Assembly (NCBI GenBank): GCA_037975125.1 | Contig: CM075853.1 | Location: 24,317,399 to 24,381,398, forward strand | DNA: 64,000 nucleotides | Direction: 5' to 3' | Source of the DNA: Latrodectus hesperus | Lineage: Eukaryota > Arthropoda > Arachnida > Araneae > Theridiidae | Shown here: positions 63,601-64,000 of the stretch, piece after piece | Layout of the letters: the number at the start of each line of letters is the position of its first letter | Position numbering within the stretch: position 1 is the stretch's first letter | Position numbers and translations under genes: made by a program | Notes under the pieces: model-generated | What the model was told of the DNA's origin: nothing | Database searches by the model: none | What the model saw: only the letters and a program-made list of their open reading frames with translations

Positions 63601-64000
63601 ATTAATAGAATAAAGAAAGTAATTAAATAGTATTGTTTTAATCAGTTTGACTGGAAACTTCTTGAGCTGAAGAATTTACTTTAGTTATAGCTTATAAAAT
63701 CTAGATTATTGTATCATTATTCATTGTGAATAAAATTATTTATTTAAGCTTAGTAAACAAAGCATAGAAAATTATTTATAAAATTCTACCCAATTAAACA
63801 AATTCTCATATTTTTAAATTTTACTTTAGAAATCAGTTTATGTCTATAATATATATAAATGTATTTTATTTTTACCAATTAGCCCTCTTCAATGTCTTTT
63901 GAGGAGAAAAAAACATTAGCTTGGAACCAAGAGCAGCATAGGAAATGGAATTCCAATAATCAAGGTGATACTCTGATGCCTTCTCGAGATGCTGCAACAT
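27497..64000 (+). CDS. SCYL2: SCYL2 (SCY1-like pseudokinase 2), 16 exons, 3' end outside window
   Basis: SCYL2 (CVAK104) is a catalytically weak or inactive kinase-like protein of clathrin-coated vesicles that binds clathrin and AP-2 and acts in endosome/TGN sorting. Exons: 27495-27658 (coding from 27497), 30654-30811, 35685-35829, 38574-38723, 42206-42427, 43679-43795, 43882-44007, 45239-45415, 46860-46982, 47275-47388, 47789-47921, 56269-56387, 60396-60496, 61564-61642, 63016-63141, 63893-beyond 64000. All phases agree: 720 codons without a stop (human about 930). Residues ~25-320 are the kinase fold. The catalytic loop reads HGN (171-173) in place of HRD, and GFD (191-193) replaces DFG, typical of this family. 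After it comes the HEAT-like helical region (MVPFVLPNVLLIAEE, QELCLSIIPKFANLIEY, IPSKEPAVLMGML). The C-terminal clathrin-binding part is mostly beyond the window. The first coding exon starts at a splice acceptor two bases before ATG, so a non-coding 5' exon must exist upstream. Confidence 0.96.
28141..28255 (+). repeat. Left copy of ~115-bp direct repeat flanking an insert
   Basis: TTGTCAAAATTCATTTTCTT, then ACAGCATCAGTAGTACATC and TTTAGTACTTTTA recur from 29486 on. Followed at once by a 28-base T run (28258-28285). In SCYL2 intron 1. Confidence 0.85.
28258..28285. repeat. T28 homopolymer
   Basis: 28 consecutive T. On the minus strand this could be the poly(A) tail of an inserted retroelement beside the direct repeat. 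Confidence 0.95.
28300..28960. repeat. Unknown interspersed repeat, copy 1
   Basis: It shares TTTGGCATGATTTC, CCTAAATTA(C/A)GTCA, CAATATCC and AGATATCAAAATTT, in the same order, with 20370-20560. No coding sequence. The class is not known to me. Confidence 0.6.
28537..28931. repeat. Three tandem units of ~129 bp
   Basis: The units begin at 28537, 28666 and 28795, each with AAACTC(A/G)A-TTTTAAT, then a CACTYACTTAAAAA-like block, AGTGTAGCACTACCTA, CAGTGACAA, AAGCTAA and AACGTAAACAAAT. The third is the most diverged. They lie within the insert between the two direct repeats. Confidence 0.8.
29486..29602 (+). repeat. Right copy of the ~115-bp direct repeat
   Basis: About 90% like 28141-28255 by eye, 1345 bp downstream of it. 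Confidence 0.85.
30654..30811 (+). CDS. SCYL2: SCYL2 exon 2
   Basis: 158 nt. It encodes EGAVFVLEKKLLDKY (the VAIK-strand region), then KKGVANLTRLRHPSILTVQH. It ends in phase 2 at AG|GTGAGT. Confidence 0.95.
30812..32479. other. SCYL2 intron 2, left part
   Basis: 31230-32050 is less AT-rich than its surroundings, with scattered open stretches, perhaps a worn-out mobile element, but no protein family could be recognised. The remainder of the intron holds TIR element copy 1 and SINEs. Confidence 0.5.
32482..33563 (+). mobile_element. Non-autonomous TIR element, copy 1 (1082 bp, TA target)
   Basis: TA lies at 32480-32481 and 33564-33565 around ends CCATATTTTCCTAAATATAA and, read inward, CCGTATTTTCCTGTATATAA. 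No transposase ORF remains. The inside contains a duplicated block of about 150 bp (about 33045-33167 and 33190-33310: TTTACTAGAATCTT, CTTGATC, TTATCGCAC, CGTTGAGG), present once in copy 2. It is in SCYL2 intron 2, in inverted orientation to copy 2. Confidence 0.85.
34923..35102 (+). mobile_element. tRNA-derived SINE (family B) with 13-bp target duplication
   Basis: TCTTCATTGATGC flanks it at 34910-34922 and 35103-35115. The tRNA-like head has GGTTCGAATCC as box B. The body has TTTAAACCGTAGGTTCCGAT and TGACTGTTGAGCGAGAAAC and ends AATCAAACCAA. In SCYL2 intron 2. Confidence 0.9.
35420..35585 (+). repeat. Old SINE family B relic
   Basis: TTCAACAATTTGTAGGTTTG and, later, CTACTTTAAACTGTTGGTTG and GTGTAAAAAATTATCAGGA match family B with many changes. 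Confidence 0.65.
35685..35829 (+). CDS. SCYL2: SCYL2 exon 3
   Basis: 145 nt. It encodes ESLAFATEPVFASLANILGY and, further on, LYDVEIKYGFLQ, all family-typical. Inverted copies of one repeat lie in the introns on either side, and a perfect hairpin starts 43 nt after the donor. Confidence 0.96.
35872..35915. repeat. Perfect hairpin, 19-bp stem, 6-nt loop
   Basis: AAATTTATGTTCATATTGA, loop TATGTT, then the exact complement. It begins 43 nt after the donor of SCYL2 exon 3. Another copy of the arm unit (CAATATGAACATAA) lies at about 35840. Confidence 0.93.
36389..37288 (-). mobile_element. Non-autonomous TIR element, copy 2 (900 bp, TA target)
   Basis: TA lies at 36387-36388 and 37289-37290. The ends are CTATATTTTCCTGTATATTA and, read inward, CCGTATTTTCCTGTATATAA. 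Long stretches are the reverse complement of copy 1, for example AACTGAGGTGAAAGCACGAC against its complement at about 33280-33300. It is in SCYL2 intron 3. The TA target and ends fit a Tc1/mariner-pogo-like deletion derivative; the superfamily is inference. Confidence 0.85.
37658..37700. repeat. Perfect hairpin, 17-bp stem, 9-nt loop
   Basis: CCTATTTAAAAGTGCTT and its exact complement around a 9-nt loop, in SCYL2 intron 3. Confidence 0.93.
38574..38723 (+). CDS. SCYL2: SCYL2 exon 4 (pseudo-catalytic loop)
   Basis: 150 nt, phase 0. It carries MMHGNMNPESILVN and WKIAGFDFCV. These occupy the places of the HRD catalytic loop and the DFG motif in active kinases; the catalytic Asp of the loop is absent. 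Confidence 0.96.
39195..39372 (+). repeat. Old SINE family B relic
   Basis: Diverged head, then TTTGGAATCCATTTTAATTG, TTAGCATTGAGCAATAAAC and AAACCAAACTAAACCAA, the family B tail. Confidence 0.6.
40416..40449. repeat. Perfect 34-bp palindrome
   Basis: Arms CGATCTCTACAAAATA and TATTTTGTAGAGATCG, 16 bp each, with CA between them. It lies just outside the left end of the foldback element in SCYL2 intron 4. Confidence 0.95.
40464..41385. repeat. Long foldback (inverted-repeat) element, ~922 bp
   Basis: The left arm (40464 to about 40843) and right arm (about 41003 to 41385) are near-complements over some 380 bp, with a ~160-bp centre. Examples: TTTATGGAGAGCATATTAA against its complement near 41312-41330, and CTCTTGAGAATTTCT against its complement near 41125-41140. 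No coding sequence. It resembles a foldback MITE; no clear target duplication was found. Confidence 0.85.
42206..42427 (+). CDS. SCYL2: SCYL2 exon 5
   Basis: 222 nt, phase 0. It encodes the C-lobe: HPHLDYVAPERILG (the APE-like motif is present as APE) and TTASDMFSVGALFYAVHNKG. Confidence 0.95.
42428..43678. other. SCYL2 intron 5
   Basis: AT-rich, nothing recognised. Confidence 0.75.
43679..43795 (+). CDS. SCYL2: SCYL2 exon 6
   Basis: 117 nt, phase 0, encoding LPAESRDHVKMLLNYTAELR and PDAYQTSK, the end of the kinase C-lobe. Confidence 0.94.
43882..44007 (+). CDS. SCYL2: SCYL2 exon 7
   Basis: 126 nt, phase 0, encoding FEDVSVKTLQYLDSLYQWDN and KSQFYKGLPQIIAKMPK. The intron before it is only 86 bp, the shortest in the gene. 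Confidence 0.95.
44008..46859. other. SCYL2 introns 7 and 8 around exon 8
   Basis: Apart from exon 8 (45239-45415), plain AT-rich intron without recognised repeats. Confidence 0.7.
45239..45415 (+). CDS. SCYL2: SCYL2 exon 8
   Basis: 177 nt, phase 0. It begins the helical-repeat region: YHTPEMVPFVLPNVLLIAEE followed by VTKEEFQSSIL. Confidence 0.95.
46860..46982 (+). CDS. SCYL2: SCYL2 exon 9
   Basis: 123 nt, phase 0, encoding VTLIFMQKMELLLSKCPP and NHVLPMIYRSLESDAQQIQ, matching the human LLIFLQKMDLLLTKTPPDEI region. Confidence 0.95.
46983..47788. other. SCYL2 introns 9 and 10 around exon 10
   Basis: Short introns (292 and 400 bp) without recognised content. Confidence 0.75.
47275..47388 (+). 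CDS. SCYL2: SCYL2 exon 10
   Basis: 114 nt, phase 0, encoding ELCLSIIPKFANLIEYSAMK and NALLPRIKKLC. The open frame to the left of the acceptor is intron. Confidence 0.95.
47789..47921 (+). CDS. SCYL2: SCYL2 exon 11
   Basis: 133 nt, encoding VRVNCLVCLGKLLEHLDKW and LPQIPSKEPAVLMGML, ending in phase 1. Its downstream intron (47922-56268) hosts the large intact transposon. Confidence 0.95.
48384..48401. promoter_or_regulatory. Perfect 18-bp palindrome with E-box near left transposon end
   Basis: ACTTGTCACGTGACAAGT is its own reverse complement and contains CACGTG. It lies 34 bp inside the left end and about 155 bp before the nuclease start codon. The right end has a related ACTTGTCATGTGAC at 55108-55121. 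It may be a transposase (THAP) binding site, a promoter element, or both. Confidence 0.6.
48556..51632 (+). CDS. Transposon gene: SWIM zinc finger + YqaJ-type nuclease, 448 aa, 3 exons
   Basis: Exons 48556-48840, 50358-51395 and 51609-51632, with GTAAGT/TTACAG and GTAAGA/TTTCAG junctions in matching phase (95 + 346 + 7 codons, then TGA). The last tiny exon (MFFVNAQ) is the least sure; without splicing the frame would end at 51482. A SWIM-type zinc finger lies at about residues 101-114 (CTC...CCKH, the CxC...CxH pattern). The YqaJ / lambda-exonuclease fold starts near W255 (EWHEIRKYRLTATD) and has E306 (GLEKE), D341 (AASPDG), E356-x-K358 (IEIK) and Q398 (YAQIQCQL), the complete PD-(D/E)XK set. 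Such enzymes degrade or resect DNA ends. A role in processing transposon ends or excision gaps is inference. The SWIM finger may bind DNA or protein. The gene is convergent with the transposase gene. Confidence 0.85.
50120..50304 (-). repeat. Decayed SINE inside the transposon nuclease intron
   Basis: It aligns by eye with the SINE at 25117-25381 in the same orientation: CTTCAGTGCCCATAT, GACCAAACATG, and the conserved block ACTGAAGCGATGAAAAG. The tRNA-like head is missing. It is more worn than the ORFs around it. Confidence 0.6.
51784..52003. repeat. Two-copy tandem duplication (~126-bp period) between the transposon genes
   Basis: The blocks at about 51784-51909 and 51910-52003 share AAATTATTTTTGYATTTCCTC, AATATCCAA and AGTAACAAAAAGTTTCATAC. 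It lies in the 3' intergenic space of the transposon and is not coding. Confidence 0.75.
52234..53224 (-). CDS. Transposase exon 2 (HTH + DDE)
   Basis: 991 nt after acceptor TTTTAG at 53225-53230. It begins TSLGNKNVSTQTSSF and ends FRKPLIKIN before the stop codon. Carries all three acidic catalytic residues. Confidence 0.9.
52234..55046 (-). CDS. Transposon gene: THAP + HTH + DDE_4 transposase, 458 aa, 2 exons
   Basis: Exon 1 is 54661-55046 and exon 2 is 52234-53224, joined GAG across GTAAGT/TTTTAG. The 1436-bp intron runs from 53225 to 54660. Translation may start at 55046 (MYVSLNMDD) or six codons later (MDDKNLC). Exon 1 is a complete THAP zinc finger: C...C (YCAAYGC), FFRFPL, conserved W, LCSDHF and AVPSKF, the AVPTIF-like box. 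Exon 2 holds a helix-turn-helix (TLRAIDQFFLFLIKLRTG, FHISDSTVSRYF) and the DDE domain: D291 (VIIDCTEF), D366 (VMADKGF) and E413 (HVERAISRIK). All catalytic residues are present. The family is DDE_Tnp_4 (PIF/Harbinger/ISL2EU). The protein should bind the element ends through THAP and cut and paste the DNA in the nucleus. It has no defect that I can see. Confidence 0.9.
54661..55046 (-). CDS. Transposase exon 1 (THAP domain)
   Basis: 386 nt ending in phase 2 at GA|GTAAGT. It encodes the whole C2CH THAP finger and a basic stretch (NERRVIRRQLPEQ). The unspliced frame meets TAA inside the donor, so splicing is needed to reach the DDE domain. Confidence 0.88.
55124..55131. promoter_or_regulatory. 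CRE-like TGACGTCA near right transposon end
   Basis: A perfect 8-bp CRE palindrome 14 bp from the right terminus and about 80 bp before the transposase start. CRE sites are bound by CREB/ATF factors; use here is inference. Confidence 0.4.
55148..56268. other. SCYL2 intron 11 right of the transposon
   Basis: Plain AT-rich intron; together with 47922-48348 it was the intron before insertion, about 1.55 kb. Confidence 0.75.
56269..56387 (+). CDS. SCYL2: SCYL2 exon 12
   Basis: 119 nt after TTTGTCAG. It joins across the transposon-bearing intron in frame and encodes LTMSHKKLGITKEIMATKII and PFLMPLAIENGLTLNQ. Confidence 0.95.
56995..57305 (+). repeat. Two old SINE family B relics in tandem
   Basis: The first (about 56995-57112) keeps only the body and tail (GGTTCTGATCTAATTTGCC, TTACTGTTGAGTGGGAAGC). 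The second (about 57113-57305) has the head-to-tail order (CCTCAACAGTTCGTGGATTT, GATTTGGAATTGGCTTCAAG). Confidence 0.65.
58020..58200 (-). other. Possible decayed coding stretch
   Basis: On the minus strand one frame reads CKGKRCEKICT, a stop, then FFDEHYPYIVDVAQACFPVL. The residue mix looks protein-like against the AT-rich background. I do not recognise the family; a worn transposase is one guess. Confidence 0.3.
58935..59232 (+). mobile_element. Young tRNA-derived SINE (family C) with 15-bp target duplication
   Basis: AGGATTGTATTGATG flanks it at 58920-58934 and 59233-59247 without mismatch. Box A is TGGCTGAGTGG and box B GGTTCGAATCC. The tail is a 9-base A run. It is far more GC-rich than its surroundings, so it has had little time to decay. 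A spurious 75-codon open frame overlaps it and is not a gene. In SCYL2 intron 12. Confidence 0.92.
59690..59850 (+). repeat. tRNA-like SINE relic
   Basis: GGCCTGGTTGGTTAGGGCAT resembles a tRNA box A, and GGTAGTGAGTTTCGACTT a worn box B. The body (CTGACTCCCACCCAGCAGTT) belongs to none of the other families here. Confidence 0.45.
60396..60496 (+). CDS. SCYL2: SCYL2 exon 13
   Basis: 101 nt, encoding FNSIMTVIKEMVSFVESEHK and TKLEQLNSIRQEHR, the conserved helix after the repeats. Ends in phase 2. Confidence 0.95.
61564..61642 (+). CDS. SCYL2: SCYL2 exon 14
   Basis: 79 nt between TTCTAG and GTAAGT, encoding the less conserved linker STLEMTQIPSNQNLVPEF. Confidence 0.88.
63016..63141 (+). CDS. SCYL2: SCYL2 exon 15
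   Basis: 126 nt, phase 0, encoding VDDMFKNLGLSSLANANKD and a Ser/Asn-rich continuation in the C-terminal disordered region. Confidence 0.9.
63893..64000 (+). CDS. SCYL2: SCYL2 exon 16 (cut by window end)
   Basis: Starts after CCAATTAG in phase 0: PSSMSFEEKKTLAWNQEQ and on. It corresponds to the LEEKQKLAKEQEQ stretch of the family. The exon is open at the last base of the window. Confidence 0.88.

Larger units (their letters stand above)
60497..63892. other. SCYL2 introns 13-15 around exons 14 and 15
   Basis: Apart from the exons at 61564-61642 and 63016-63141, AT-rich and unremarkable, with a small ATTCATCAGA tandem repeat near 61731-61765. Confidence 0.7.

Overview
The window is AT-rich animal nuclear DNA. 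Both host genes are cut into short exons by GT-AG introns of 86 bp to more than 8 kb, and the introns are full of transposons, tRNA-derived SINEs and simple repeats. Base composition, SINE types and transposon families suggest an arthropod, perhaps a chelicerate such as a spider. The animal origin is certain from the gene structures; the taxon is only an inference.

Two conserved genes stand head to head. On the minus strand, from 23392 leftward past the window start, lies MPHOSPH10 (MPP10, a U3 snoRNP protein of the small-subunit processome). Nine exons were placed by hand, and their splice phases all agree (1632 coding nt, 544 codons, C-terminus missing). On the plus strand, from 27497 to past the window end, lies SCYL2 (a SCY1-like pseudokinase of clathrin-coated vesicles). 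Sixteen exons were placed, again with consistent phases (2160 coding nt, 720 codons, C-terminus missing). The roughly 4 kb between the start codons holds SINEs and presumably the promoters and a 5' UTR exon of SCYL2.

The most notable content is mobile DNA. (1) SCYL2 intron 11 holds a 6795-bp DNA transposon (48351-55145) with an AT dinucleotide on both sides, related termini, and two intact convergent genes: a spliced THAP + DDE transposase of the PIF/Harbinger/ISL2EU group, and a spliced SWIM zinc finger + YqaJ (lambda-exonuclease-like) nuclease. It looks like an intact ISL2EU-type element. (2) MPHOSPH10 intron 7 holds a 4540-bp element (3098-7637) with TTAA on both sides and matching termini. 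It carries a broken gene joining a Mutator-like transposase remnant to a second, different YqaJ nuclease. (3) MPHOSPH10 intron 3 holds a decayed Tigger/pogo element (14216-16474). (4) Two inverted copies of a TA-flanked non-autonomous element (32482-33563 and 36389-37288) bracket SCYL2 exon 3. (5) SCYL2 intron 4 holds a long foldback element (about 40464-41385). (6) Several tRNA-derived SINE families are present, three copies with clear target-site duplications.

No rRNA gene, functional tRNA gene, CRISPR array or bacterial operon was seen. The remaining long introns are AT-rich and show no coding signal that I can recognise.
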